A stretch of 64,000 nt of DNA from Phyto melanocephala. Taxonomy: Eukaryota > Arthropoda > Insecta > Diptera > Rhinophoridae. The number at the start of each line of letters is the position of its first letter. Within the stretch, counting starts at the first letter, position 1. The DNA is taken from assembly GCA_941918925.1 (NCBI GenBank), contig OW799233.1:83954055-84018054 (forward strand). The letters are read 5' to 3'. Made by a program: the position numbers and the translations under genes. The notes beneath the pieces were generated by a model. The model saw only the letters and a list, made by a program, of their open reading frames with translations. It ran no database searches and was not told the origin of the DNA. Positions 36,089 to 47,739 of the stretch are shown piece after piece.

Positions 36089-36205
36089 GATAATGATAGA
36101 ATATCTGGGAAAAGTTAGTTATCCGATACTAGTTGAGTGGAATGTATTCTCGAAACCAGCTACTGTTTCATCATTAGTACTCTTGTGATCAGAATTACAA
36201 GTGTT
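36089..36205 (-). repeat. Dispersed repeat family C, copy 1 (hammerhead-like core)
   Basis: Aligns with 40933-41053 in the opposite orientation. Shared words are GATAAT.A, AGAATA, AGTTATC.GA, TTCGA(A/G)AACCAG-type, CATCA and TACAAGT. On the minus strand the core reads AATGATGAAACAGTAGCTGG then TTTCGAGAAT; a GAAAC/GTTTC stem is possible between the TGATGA and GA(G)AA boxes. It is diverged and the boundaries are approximate. The layout is like the hammerhead-bearing ends of Penelope-like elements, but that is a weak inference. Confidence 0.5.
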
Positions 36206-36738
36206 GTATGTATAACAACAATAACAACTATATAACTCAGTATTATATTGAAAATTAAAAAATATAATTATTTGTCCTAATTGATTTCATGTCTTTCATA
36301 TATCATTGAGTTATTACGAAAAATGTCTATGATACCCATAAAAATCAATTAGTGTTGTTGACTAATCTTGAGCACAGTTTTCAAATCTTTTGAAATTAGG
36401 ATTTCTTATACTTCAGTGAAAACTTGATAATGCGGGCTTCACAAATCTTTATCATAACTTTTCATTACATTTTTATTACATACAAACTGTTATCTCTATT
36501 AACTGTTACTTTATAAACATAGTTTGTTCTCTTTTTTCCTGCAAAAACACTCCATTTTGCTAAGCAATCTCAATTTTTTCCCCAAAACATTGAAAAGTAT
36601 CATAAAAAACTTCTTTTGGTTTTAATTATTCTTTGCTTGTTTCTTTTTCGAAGTTCAGTGTTTGTTCACGATGTTGTTTTGTTCATTCAAAATGTAAAAA
36701 TTTTTTTAATCATTAATAAATATATTTGATATGCGTTC

Positions 36739-36772
36739 TTCAAGCATTTTTAATATAAGAAAAATGCTTGAA
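36739..36772. repeat. Perfect 13-bp hairpin
   Basis: TTCAAGCATTTTT, 8-nt loop AATATAAG, then AAAAATGCTTGAA. It has no adjoining coding region, and the stem is too short for a typical microRNA precursor. Confidence 0.75.
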
Positions 36773-39204
36773 AATTTTACTTGGTAATCCAGGTTTTACT
36801 GTATTTATAATGATTTTGTGAAAAATACGTCTGACGTTGGGATATTACTCTATTATTTTGATATCTTCACATTTTGGCAATCAAGTTACAATATGGCGAC
36901 ATAATAGCAATGGCAACAGTTTAAGTTTCGATAAAATAAAAAATTGGAAAGGGAAAACGTCTCCATCTGAGAATTTTTAATGGCGGAAAGTGTTCGGGGA
37001 AAAAGAGAACGGATGACAACTTTAGGAAAAAAGCGAATTAAAATATGTACTATAATATGAGGATTTAAGGAATATTCATGTAACTGCATCCTGCCTAATA
37101 AATAAATATTTTTATCTTTTATAAGTAAATAAAGCAAGTTATATAACGAACAAATTTAACCAAAATCGACTTCGTTAATTGAATACAAATATTGTTACAA
37201 ACGATGGTTTATTTCCTTTAAATAATTCTGGGGTTTTTTTTTATTGCAAGAAAAGTTAACATCTGAAATATATTGTATGAATGTTTAGAGCACTTTATTG
37301 ATTTTTAATTCAATATTCTAAACTTTTACGGTACTTTATTTTTATTTTTTGTAGGGTACCTTTTTATCAAATGTATTATCTGTGACAATGAGCATAATGC
37401 TGACGATTTGCTGAAAAAGGATTAAATTAAACTAATGGAGTTTGCCTTTCTGCCAAAAGTGTTATAATAATGCTAACATTCGATCTGGTTTATGATATAT
37501 TCTAAAAATACATGCAAGAGTGGAAACAGTTATCATTTTCTTTTCGGAACATGTTGCACAAATAACTGGTAAGAGTGTACCCAATCTTACCCCTAATTAT
37601 ACTTCAGTGCAACAAAAGGGGTACTTCTTTAAGTTAAAATTTTTAAGCGCATATTTTGAATGTCCAGTGTAAAATCCATAAATTTTTCTGTTTTATTGAA
37701 ACAACAACAAACAACTTAATAAGGGTGTGTGTAGAAAGGAAAACACCATAGATCTCTAACAATATGTTATCCTTAATCACGAGTTTAAAATCAAAGATAT
37801 CTGGACATTTAATTTTAAATTTATTTCTTTAAGTGCTCTCGCTTTTTGTCATCGAACATGTTCACAGGATTACCTTAATATCTTTGAGATTTTCATTATT
37901 GTTATTGCAGTTGTGGTTGAAAATAATTAAGTTTTCAAAAAGATAAAAATCTTGTTTGGTGCTAATCAATTAGTCTTATTTGGTTCTCTCGTATTTAGAT
38001 TTCGCATTCCTCGTGTGTGTATATGTATGTAGAAGAATACAAAAAGATTCCATAAAATAACAAAATTAAATTGAAATTTACATATGGAAATTGAGTTTAA
38101 AATCAATATTGAAAGGCGCTGAAAGCTAAGGCAACAGGCATACTGAGTTGGGAACTGTGGAAAACTGCAGGTTTCTACAACAAATGAAAAAGACCAAAAC
38201 AACAGAACTGGTCATGTGCGTGCGTACATTTATTTGTGAGTGTATAAAAGCAGATAGATTCATTCATGTTCACTTTTGGCTTTGGGTTTCCTTACTGATA
38301 GAAACATCAGACTTCAGCATCGTAGATACTATGAAATAAAAATTAAACAAAAAACATATTTGTTGAACTATTTAATCCAGGTAGTGTGAGGCCAGTATCA
38401 ATGCAGCATTGGAAATATGCATTTCAAATTTACTTTTAAAAATGGGGCCACAATAGTTTATCACTTGTCTGCCAAATTCACCAAGAAACAAGCGCTCTGG
38501 ACAAAAAATTAAAGCTGAACTCACGAGCATAGGAAGAAATGATGTTGTTGCTTTTGAGGTTTGATTTTATTTATCTTTTTAAATGTTGCGTTTTATGTTT
38601 GTTCCTTTTTTTATGTTTCTAAATGTTGTTTCTTTTGTCCGCGCATTTGATTCTTCGACATCGAATTTGCATGAGTTTAAAATGTGTTTTGAGCCTTGTT
38701 AAGTTTGTTTATTTTCGTTCGCTTAACTTTCCTTTTAACTCTAGAATTTTAGATGATTGTGTTTTTTAGAGCTGTTTATCCTTTTGAAGAAGAGCAAGAA
38801 AAAAAAAATAAACACAAATGAAGTTGCGTGCGTGACCATATGATGGAACAGTAAAAAGTGTACGCATGCTTGCACACATTATCTGTTTGTTTAAAACGCA
38901 AGCTTAAACATTAAATAACACAACAAGGGCAAAGCAGTTAACCCATTAAGGGATTACATGACTTTGTGTCTTATATACATTGTTAACGGGTTTGAAAAGT
39001 TTATGTTATAATTAAACTTTATTATATTTAATATATTTATTTGTATTTGTAAGAATTTAATACATAACTTTGAATTTGTCAGTACGATGAGACTCCTCAG
39101 AAAACAATTATAATTGTACGGAACGATTTCCGAAAATATATTCTAAATCATACTGTGTGCAATTGTAGCCTAATAAGACAGCGACTGTAATAATATATAA
39201 TTAA

Positions 39205-39660
39205 CTAGAGTCCCGACCCTGTTTCACACGGGTGTTATAGAAGAAATATTAAAAAACTAAATTATTAAATAAATAATTAAAATGCGTTTTCTCAGCGCCC
39301 ACTTTTTTAAATGTTTTTCAATCAAACCTAATGATTACAAATGCAATACAAGACGAATCCGGAAAATATGTCGAGACGAGTCTGAAGTTTTGCTCTTACG
39401 CACATACTGCAGTAGAAATTATTTGAATGCAAGAAAATGTATCTTATTTGAATGGAAGACGGCACAAACAAATCTTTTTTCCATACAAAAATTCTGGTAA
39501 TTACGATAAAGGCAAAAATATGATCAGGGAATTTCGTAAAACTATTTTTAGGTGATATTTTTGTAGCACTTGTACCTATTTTTCTAATTTTTACCCCCAC
39601 ATAACTTACGAATAAAACAGAGCCGGTCGGTTAAGTCGTGTCCAAGTTGTGCGGCAATTG
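39205..39660 (-). mobile_element. Helitron-like 3' end and flanking remnant
   Basis: On the minus strand the sequence ends ACCCGTGT-GAA-ACAGGGT (a 7-bp stem with one bulged G), then CGGGACT and CTAG, followed by T. A GC-rich hairpin about 10 bp before a terminal CTRR, with insertion next to a T, is the canonical Helitron 3' terminus. The element body would lie to the right. The right limit is a guess, set near GGTCGGTTAAGTCGTG where the locally higher GC ends; no 5' TC end or Rep/helicase coding is seen. Confidence 0.5.
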
Positions 39661-40932
39661 TATTTTATGTATATAAGTACATATATAGATTTGAATTCTA
39701 CTGCTACTGTTTGCAGACCATCAAAGGGTTAATTTAGAACAAGAGCATTACAACATACTCAACGCACTTTTTAAGTTTTTTTTTATATACAATACAATAT
39801 ATAATTATAACAACAACAACCATAAAAATAAGAATAATAATAATAAAAATAAGAAACAACTAACAAGAGCATTACAAAATGTTGCTTGTTTCCGTTTCAA
39901 ACTTTGCTAAACAAGACATTTTGTTTGGAGCATGTTACACAAAGCAACGCAACAACACCAGCAGCAACAGCTTTAGCTACAACAACAGTTTAGAGCTGGG
40001 ATCAGAGCAAATGCGCTTCATTCATATGAACTTAACAACATTCCCTTATGGTGAGGAGCTGTAGTATGATATTTGTAGTTGTTTTAGTTGTTGCATGTAC
40101 AACACGATGTATTGTAAACCGCTTAGTTTGTTAACTTTGTTCTAAAAGTACATCAATATAGGTTTAAAGTAAGTATCGTTTGCTTTGTTTGTGACCTGAC
40201 TTTCCTTTTAGGGTCTGGTCTGTAAGTCAAAGTGTCAAACTAGCCAGCCAGGCTGCCGGCTTGCCTTGCAAAATGCACATGTATCCACCACTTACTCTTG
40301 ACTCCTTTACTTGCCTTATATAGGCATTGTTAATATATTTTAATTTCTGTATGTAAGTCTTTCTGTTTGTTCGATCGTTCCTTAAACTGACCATTTAGTA
40401 ATACTTTATTTACTGACGGTCTCTGGTTTCTGTACTATTTCACAAAATCTCTTAAAGGTGCCTGCATCAAATGTTGACTGTTTCTCGATATCACAATTGT
40501 TTAGTTCAGGATTATATTTGTTGCATCTTAAGTGTGTTTGATTTAATAAAACAAAAGGTTGAAGGTATATTGAATACAATTACCAATTTATCGCTAAGTG
40601 AATTAATTAATCGTGTTGCTGTTTGTCTACATTGTTAAGAAATTTGTTTTATGAGTGATGTAAAGAAATTAAATAAAGAATTCCACTTACATATTTGTTG
40701 TTTAATAGAGCAATTAGAAGGAGAAGCAAAAAATAAATATTGAACAAAATTTTGTTCAATTAAACGTAGGTGATCCTTGTAATTTGAAAGAACAAATTAA
40801 AAAATAATTAAACAATATATTGGTGAATTATAACTGATGTTGGTAAACATCAGTTTTTTCCTGTAACATGAATCAAGTAGAACAAAAAATTCCATGTTTC
40901 AAATAACAATAATAAAGTGAGTTAAATAGTTT

Positions 40933-41053
40933 ATATTCATACTTGTAGTTCCGAACAAAAGATTGCTGTTGATGACACCGTAACTGGTTTCGAAAATGCA
41001 TATTATTCGACTAAGGTCAGATAACTTATTTCCTATAGTATTCTGTAATTATC
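40933..41053 (+). repeat. Dispersed repeat family C, copy 2 (hammerhead-like core)
   Basis: Inverted relative to copy 1 at 36089-36205. The core GTTGATGACACCGTAACTGG then TTTCGAAAAT aligns gaplessly with copy 1 over 30 bp at about three-quarters identity. It holds a TGATGA box and a GAAA box separated by a possible ACC/GGT stem with loop GTAACT. Flanking similarity extends to TACAAGTATG on one side and AGAATA..GATAAT on the other. Confidence 0.5.
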
Positions 41054-41955
41054 ACATTGAACTTAAGCCCGATACAAATATTTGAATTAAGAATAAAAAT
41101 AAATTAAAAAAAGGAATACCTGCCTAAGTCTACATAAGCCAAATATGAAATGATAACACCTTTGCAATCCAGAAATTTAAAACTGCCCTCAGGCGAACAG
41201 AGTTAACAGAGACAAAAACCAGACATATTGTTTATAGAAGATCCAAATTCAAATAATTTCAATACACATAGATGACAGATATTGGGCATTAATAAAAAGA
41301 ACATTTTTAATCGTTGCCCATGATATACCAGTTTGTTTTTATTAAAGGGAAAACTACGAGGTTGAGAAGAGCAATATGGAGAACATAAGAAACCCATTAA
41401 CGACTTGGCAAATCGCCCAAGTCTTTAGAAAATACAATGTCAGTTTATCATTTTACTTAGGTATAAAAATTTCAGTCTATTTCTATTCAATAGGTCTATT
41501 TCTATTCTATTCAAAATTTTGGGAAATTATTATATTAGGACAGTAAGACACTTTTTAAATCTTGTGAATTTATCAAATATTTTTTTTTATTTTTTTATCC
41601 TATTGCTTAAGTAACAGAAAATGTATTTATTAAAAACAGAAAAAGACCATGAAAAATTAAAATAACAACTTCTTTAATTTTGCAGTTGAGCGTTAATAAA
41701 AGGAAAATATTAATTGAGATTATACTTATTTGACCAAATATTTAATTACCGTAAATTACCTTAATTGCATCTAGTTATTAATATCAGTAAACATTATGCA
41801 CTTTGGTTGTATTAAAAATGCATATTAAAAACAATCTGTAACCAGTCCCTTAACTATTCCAATATATACATTTCTCTCAGTTCAATAATATAAGAGCACG
41901 CTTCCAGTCACAAATCCAAAACATATTCTCTTTCAAAAATTTAAAGAGAAAAAAC

Positions 41956-41973
41956 TTTGGCGGGAAACAGCTG
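41956..41973 (+). promoter_or_regulatory. E2F-like site abutting an E-box
   Basis: TTTGGCGGGAAA is an exact match to the canonical E2F site and is followed directly by CAGCTG, an E-box. No gene is visible nearby, so the role, if any, is unknown. Confidence 0.3.
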
Positions 41974-43460
41974 ATTGCAAGGTAAACAAAATAAACAGTT
42001 ATTTATTTCCTATTCGTTGAAAAGAGACAACCTCTAAAGTAATTAATCATTTTTACGCTTGCTCATTCACTCTCTCACACACACACACTCACATGCAACG
42101 GTAAACAAGGATGTACTAAATATTACCATCTTGTTCAGAAAGAGAGCGGGAGAACAATTTTCCATAAAACTGTATTTTTAGTTGAAAAACTCACCACCAC
42201 ATTTCTTCCATATTTAAACACTGGCATCTAGCCAGTTTGTTGACTGTTAACACACAGAGCTTAACTTAATTGTAGTTCTACCAGTGAAGTTATACGCAAC
42301 AACAGCATAAGCTACCATTACTGTGAACACAATAAAAAAATAATTGTTGAATGGATGGTTAAATTTTCGTTTTTGCCGACGGCATTCAATGGCTGGCGAA
42401 ATTGTTCCCTTTTAAATTTTCATTGTTGTTTTGGTTTCTTTGTTGCCATGTTACTCGTTCTCTCTCTCAGTATAAATATAATAACAAGAGTGTGTTGTTG
42501 TGTTGTGATATGTGTATGTTTGCATGTGTGTTCTTCCATGATTAAACGTTTGAGAGTGTGTTGTATATTTATGGGCTGATCAATGTGAATCGACGGATGT
42601 GTGTTTTATGGAGGTCGACTAACAAAAAAATCAGCCATTATTCATTTTTCTGGGTATTTAAGGCAAATATATACATACATATATAAAACAGAACAAAATT
42701 TAGATTTTTGTTGTTATTTTTTTAATTTGAAACTGGCAAAATATTTGTGAACAGACAAACTACGTCACCGTCATTATTATTGTATTTTAAGCAACAGTGT
42801 GTTGCTGGAATTAATAAAGAATACAATAAAAAATCAATGAAATTACACAATTCTTCACCGACGGCACAGCACAATATTTTTTAATATGAGCTCTTTCAGT
42901 CGTTATTTATTCAGGCGCTGCTTATTTCGACTAAAAATGCATAGCAATTATTTTTATACTTCACTGATTTCAAAGACCCCCTGAGAATTTTTTATATTCA
43001 GTTTTAGCAGACTGTGCTTAAAAAAACAGAACATTTTCCAATAGGCAGCTAAAGCTTATATGCTTCAGTTATTACAAGTAAAAATAGTTGATCAAAAAAT
43101 TTAAAAAAAAAACTAGTGGCATTTAAAAAAATAGTGGTTTTTTTTAAAAGTTCATAATTTTAACAAAATATGACATTAATTACGAAATATGTTAAAAGAG
43201 CACAAAGCTTAATATCGCTTAACGACTATTTAAAATAGCTGAAAGAAGAGATTGACTTAAATTTATTAAAATTAATAATTCGAATTGTTCACATGATGTT
43301 CATTAGAAACATATTTTTACTTAATGTACAAATAAATGTTTCTTAGCATTTCCTTCTTTTTAATTAAGTGACCAAATATAGATTATACCTATCAATAGAT
43401 ATATTTTATTTATTCACTTATAAGTTAGGTACTTGAGTTTTAAATAAAATTTGAATCACA

Positions 43461-44938
43461 CACTCTAAAACACTTTTGCTGAAAATTAGGTCGATAATAG
43501 TAGGCAACACTTTACAAGCTATTGTCGACCTAAAATTACACAACTATTTCTTTTAAACATAGTGTTGATTTTTGAACATAATTTGTTTAATTTAGAACAA
43601 AAAATGTTTAAATTTTTTACACAAATTGTGTTTAATTTCTTCCCATTTTTGTTTAATTTTTAATATTTTTTCTTTTATAAAAAATGCGTAAAGTTTTTGT
43701 ATTTTGTAAAATTACATTTATTAAAACAATACATTATACACAAATAATATATAATAATATGAAGCTTTTTGCCTCTCATTTGCGAGGGTAAAATCTAAAA
43801 AAATATCGCATTAAGAACTCAAAAGTTTGTGATATATCCTTAGGATAACCAATTTTAAATATATAACAATAGCAAAGCAACTGCAAAACTAGATCAAGTA
43901 CATATATTAAAATCCTTCGCCTTCGATGTAATCTCCTTTTCAAACCAAATATAAGCAGCGGATGTACGACCTTTCTCTATGGATATTTCTAAAAGTACAA
44001 ATGAAAAATTTAATTTAGGACAATTTTTTTTTTGATTTAAATCAAGTATAAAAATGACGTTTACCAACTATAGGTATCCAGGGAGTAACTATTTCTATAT
44101 TGCCTTTAACCTCGCCCATCGTGGAGCCAAACTATGGAATACAAAAAGGGATATATATTTAAGAGTCTTATAAACTTAGGTTTCAGAAAATGCAAACATT
44201 ACTTTATATTCTTTAAAGATGAGCGTAAAAGAAATGGCAAAAGTTCAGCAAACATCTGATCTGAATATGAGAACGCAAATTATTTTTGCGGTCGAGGCAT
44301 GTGAAATGTACTGCGTGGTAATTATAATTGCTAAATATTTTTCCGCATTTTAAATGCAAACACTTAAACACATTGTTTTGTTTTTCTCTATGTGAGTACA
44401 AATGCAAATTTTTAATTCTTAAATTTTTCAATTTCTTTTAAAAATTTTGCACACAAACATTTTTTAATTTTATAACTTAACTTTGTCTTATCACTATTTT
44501 ATAACATATAATCTAAGCAGAGTATAAATACTACATAAAGAAACGAATTATTATAAACTTTAAATTACTTTAAACACAATAAATTTGTTTTAATCACTAT
44601 CGAAAAATATGGCGTGCTTCTATTGAAGCGTTTACACTTTTATGCTTCTTCTTTCTTTTGTAGCTTTGTTTAAACATTTTTTCTGAGGTTTTTAGACAGA
44701 TATGCTTAATATTCAACATTTTGATGTTACTTAGGCATATGCAGCTGATTTTTAAACACAATATGTTTAAAAATAAACACTTTTAACGGCATATTTGTTT
44801 TTTTTGAGTAAAATTAGACAAATTATGTTTTTTTGCTACAAATAACCACAAAATCGATTTAATTTTAGACATCACGAATTTTTTCAACAATAATTTACAC
44901 ACTATATGATCCTAAATTTGGTATAAAGTTTTAGAGTG
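43461..44938. mobile_element. Unclassified 1.5 kb element with 11-bp TIRs and 4-bp duplication
   Basis: The ends are CACTCTAAAAC and GTTTTAGAGTG, a perfect 11-bp inverted repeat. They are flanked by the direct repeat CACA (43457-43460 and 44939-44942). Subterminal regions on both sides are enriched in AAACACAAT/TGTTTAA words. Near the left end AATTAGGTCGATAATAG (43484-43500) can pair with CTATTGTCGACCTAAAATT (43519-43537). No transposase is recognised. CAC-type ends with 4-bp duplications occur in some CACTA-related groups such as Chapaev, but I do not assign it. Confidence 0.55.
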
Positions 44939-45021
44939 CACATACGGGTAACTATTTGGGTTAAAACTGATATTTATCTATATTCTTCCATTCTTCTATG
45001 AACAACTAATGCTTTTATATA

Positions 45022-45943
45022 AAGGGTGTTTTTTTAAGCCCGATAGAACTTGAAATTGTAAAAAATAACACAAAAAATTAAATTGTAATCAAAATTTTTT
45101 TTTTTATTCGAAAGATCAATACGTGACATTAACATTTGAAAATAATTTCGGGCATATGGGCACCGCGGCTGTTCTTGACGAAGCGCATTCTGGACGTCCA
45201 ATTTTATCGCAAAATTGTGTTCAGCGATGAGGCGCATTTTTGGCTTAACGGGTTTGTTAATAAGCAAAATTGCCGCATATGGAGCGAGAACAATCCACAA
45301 GAGACCCTACAGACTCCATTACATCCAGAAAAATGCACCGTTTGGTGCGGTTTTCACGCTGGTGGCATCATCGGACCTTATTTCTTCAAAAATGAGGCCG
45401 GAGCTCGCGTTACGGTCAATGGAGATCGTTACCGCACCATGATCAATGATTTTTTGTTTGAAAATATGGATGACATTGATCCGGAGGAGATGTGGTTTCA
45501 ACAGGATGGCGCTACGTGCCATACGGCGAACGCAACCATCGACTTATTGAAATCAAAATTTGGCGATAAGTTGATTTCGAGAAATGGACCTGTCAATTGG
45601 CCTCCAAGGTCGTGCGATTTGACACCTCTCGATTATTTCCTGTGGGGCTAAGTGAAGTCACTGGTTTATGCTGATAAACCAGCAACAATTGACGCCTTGG
45701 AGGCCAGCATTGTTCATGTTATTCGTGACATACGGCCAGCAGTGCTCGAAAAAGTGGCCCAAAATTAGACGTCCAGAATGCGCTTCGTCAAGAACAGCCG
45801 CGGTGCCCATATGCCCGAAATCATTTTCAAATGTTAATGTCACGTATTGATCTTTCGAATAAAAAAAAAATTTTGATTACAATTTAATTTTTTGTGTTAT
45901 TTTTTACAATTTCAAGTTCTATCGGGCTTAAAAAAACACCCTA
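45022..45943 (+). mobile_element. Mariner-like element converted to a foldback (about 185-bp inverted arms)
   Basis: The ends AAGGGTGTTTTTTTAAGCCC and GGGCTTAAAAAAACACCCTA sit between TA dinucleotides (45020-45021 and 45944-45945). The left arm (45022 to about 45206) is an almost perfect inverted copy of the right arm (about 45760-45943), one to three mismatches in 185 bp. The right arm includes the last codons of the transposase, so the left arm is a duplicated and inverted 3' end that replaced the original 5' end and N-terminal coding part. The middle carries the catalytic domain in otherwise good condition. Near-identity of the arms and a single nonsense codon point to recent origin. Confidence 0.9.
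45207..45768 (+). pseudogene. Mariner transposase, catalytic C-terminal domain
   Basis: This is a cut-and-paste DDE/D transposase domain. The frame reads RKIVFSDEAHFWLNGFVNKQ, then CTVWCGFHAGGIIGPYFF, NGDRYRTMINDFLFEN, MWFQQDGATCHTANATIDLL and NWPPRSCDLTPLDYFLWG. The catalytic Asp residues are in FSDEAH, QQDGATC and SCDLTPLDY; I count 36 residues between the second and third. An in-frame TAA at 45649-45651 follows FLWG, where a Tyr codon is expected. The frame then continues VKSLVYADKPATIDALEAS to EKVAQN and a final TAG at 45766. The N-terminal DNA-binding half is absent. Upstream of 45207 the same frame runs into the inverted 3' arm, so the apparent start at 45136 is meaningless. Confidence 0.9.
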
Positions 45944-45945
45944 TA

Positions 45946-46647
45946 TTATGCTTGAAAGCATTAAAAAAACACTTTCTTTTTAAATCCTTGTTTTAAAAAC
46001 GAATATTTACACTCTTATTAAAATAGCACTTTCCTCTTCATATAACATAACTATTATACAAATGAACTTTTAAGGTTAGTCTACATGCATATGAAATAAT
46101 GTATTCCAACATAGCAGGGGAATCCTAAAATAATTGAAAACTATTATGTAACATGATGTGACATAGAGTCAATTCTGACGCTGTTTTCTTAGCGTTCAAT
46201 CAATTAAAATGTTGCGAGTTTGTGTTGTTAAATTTCGCTTTAGAATTGAGATAATTTTCAACAGAATCGAACCAGAAGTAGTATTAGAACCCATTCAAAC
46301 TTGGAGAGCAATAATATTTACAGATCTTAATTAATTTTTCATTTATATGTTGCCTTTTTTAAGCATATAAGCCATATACATAATTGAAGCAGGCGTTACA
46401 TCACTTAAAAAAAAAGAAAAGCGAACTCGCAAACAAAGAACCTATATCTATTATATGAGACGTTTCGGAAACTAAATCGGTTATTTGTAGTTCCATATAC
46501 TAAAACTATTACAATCCGAATCTGTGCCAAGACATTACATTTATATATTTATTGATTCCACTTGGAACAGTGATATACATTTTAATTGTTAAACAAAAAA
46601 GGCAGATTGAATCAAATCGTTCACTGATGGGCTTATTAAATCAATAA
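45946..46647. other. Non-coding spacer between two foldback elements
   Basis: AT-rich; no coding region or element end is recognised. Confidence 0.5.
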
Positions 46648-47736
46648 CACTGGTTTACAGCCAAAAAATACCAAGAACGCCACATGCCTATATAAGTTAA
46701 TTGGGACCTCCTGAACACGAAAAACGTTGTAATTTTTTTTTTCTAAGTACCGTTTTTTAGATAACGGTACTTTTGTGTTTTTCGGTGTATGGTCTCACTC
46801 AAACCCTTGTGGAGCCCAACCGAAAAGTCTGATCGAGATAAGTGGCGTATCGTTGGAAAGGTAATTAAATTTCTTTTCCGTCGATATGCTGAAAATTTCT
46901 ATCTGATAAGAAATGGCTGAGTTATGGCACCTCACTACATATATTCGGCGTCCATCAGTTTTTGGAATTTTAATTTAATTTTTTTAATTTACGCCGAATA
47001 TAGTGTGTGAGCAATGAAGATGAAAATATTGTCGTTCCACAAAATCCTTTATAAAAACTTTATTTTTCATCCGATTTTTTTCAAATTACGCTTAAAATGT
47101 TGGTAATTAAATAAGCTATTTGGTAAAAAAATAAAACATTCCAGATCTTTACTATAACGTAGAAAAAAACGAAGTAAATATGAAAAATTTTGAAAAAAAA
47201 CGTTAAAAATAGGCAAATGAAGCAATGAAGATGAAAATATTGTCGTTCCCAAAAATCCTTAATAAAAACTTTATTTTTTATCCGATTTTTTTCAAATTAC
47301 GCTTAAAATGTTTGTAATTAAATAAGCTATTTGGTAAAAAAATAAAACATTCCAGATCTTTACTATAACGTAGAAAAAAAACGAAGTAAAAATGAAAAAT
47401 TTTGAAAAAAAACGTAAAAAATAGGCAAATTTAGAATTTTGAGGTGCCATAACTCAGCCATTTCTTATCAGATAGAAATTTGGAGCATATTGACGGAAAA
47501 GGCATTCAAATACCTTTCCAACGATACGCCATTTATCTCGACCAGACTTTTCGGTTGGGCTCCACAAGGGTTTGAGTGGGACCATACACCAAAAAACACA
47601 AAAGTACCGTTATCTAAAAAACGGTACTTAGAAAAAAAAAATTACAGCGTTTTTCGCGTTCAGGAGGTCCCAATTAACTTATCTAGGCATATGGCGTTCT
47701 TGGTATTTTTCCAAATTAAAAATTTGTAAAGCAGTG
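46648..47736. mobile_element. CACTG-ended foldback element with 3-bp TAA duplication
   Basis: The ends CACTGGTTTACA and TGTAAAGCAGTG are flanked by TAA on both sides (46645-46647 and 47737-47739). The arms are about 290 bp long (46648-46937 and about 47439-47736) and roughly 90% identical by eye. Within each arm AGTACCGTT...AACGGTACT forms a perfect 9-bp hairpin. Between the arms lie a second inverted repeat (ATTCGGCGT near 46944, ACGCCGAATATAGTGTG at 46991) and a 210-bp tandem duplication. It is non-coding at 1089 bp. CACTG ends with 3-bp duplications suggest the CACTA (CMC) superfamily; that is an inference. Confidence 0.8.
47011..47430 (+). repeat. Tandem duplication, two units of about 210 bp
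   Basis: Unit 1 (47011-47221) and unit 2 (47222-47430) both begin GCAATGAAGATGAAAATATT and both contain CATTCCAGATCTTTACTATA near the middle-right. Differences are a handful of substitutions and single-base indels. They form the core of the foldback element. Confidence 0.9.
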
Positions 47737-47739
47737 TAA

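Larger units (their letters stand above)
32459..39204. other. Long non-coding AT-rich stretch
   Basis: No coding exon is recognised in 6.7 kb. The stretch holds one member of repeat family C (36089-36205) and a perfect hairpin (36739-36772), listed separately. Otherwise it has AT-rich DNA, poly(A/T) runs (for example 36038-36054) and CAA/ACA-rich words (35070-35090, 35215-35230). Confidence 0.55.
39661..43460. other. Non-coding stretch with simple repeats
   Basis: No exon is recognised. It holds AAC/AAT trinucleotide tracts (39811-39860), a short duplication of CTATTTCTATTCAA (41477-41510), a CA run (42075-42090), repeat family C copy 2 and an E2F-like site, the last two listed separately. 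The short frame at 39879-40064 follows an AAT/ACA-rich tract and is not convincing. Confidence 0.5.

Noticed and set aside
45658..45843. Minus-strand and overlapping frames beside the mariner transposase
   Set aside because: Shadows of the transposase and of the inverted 3' arm.
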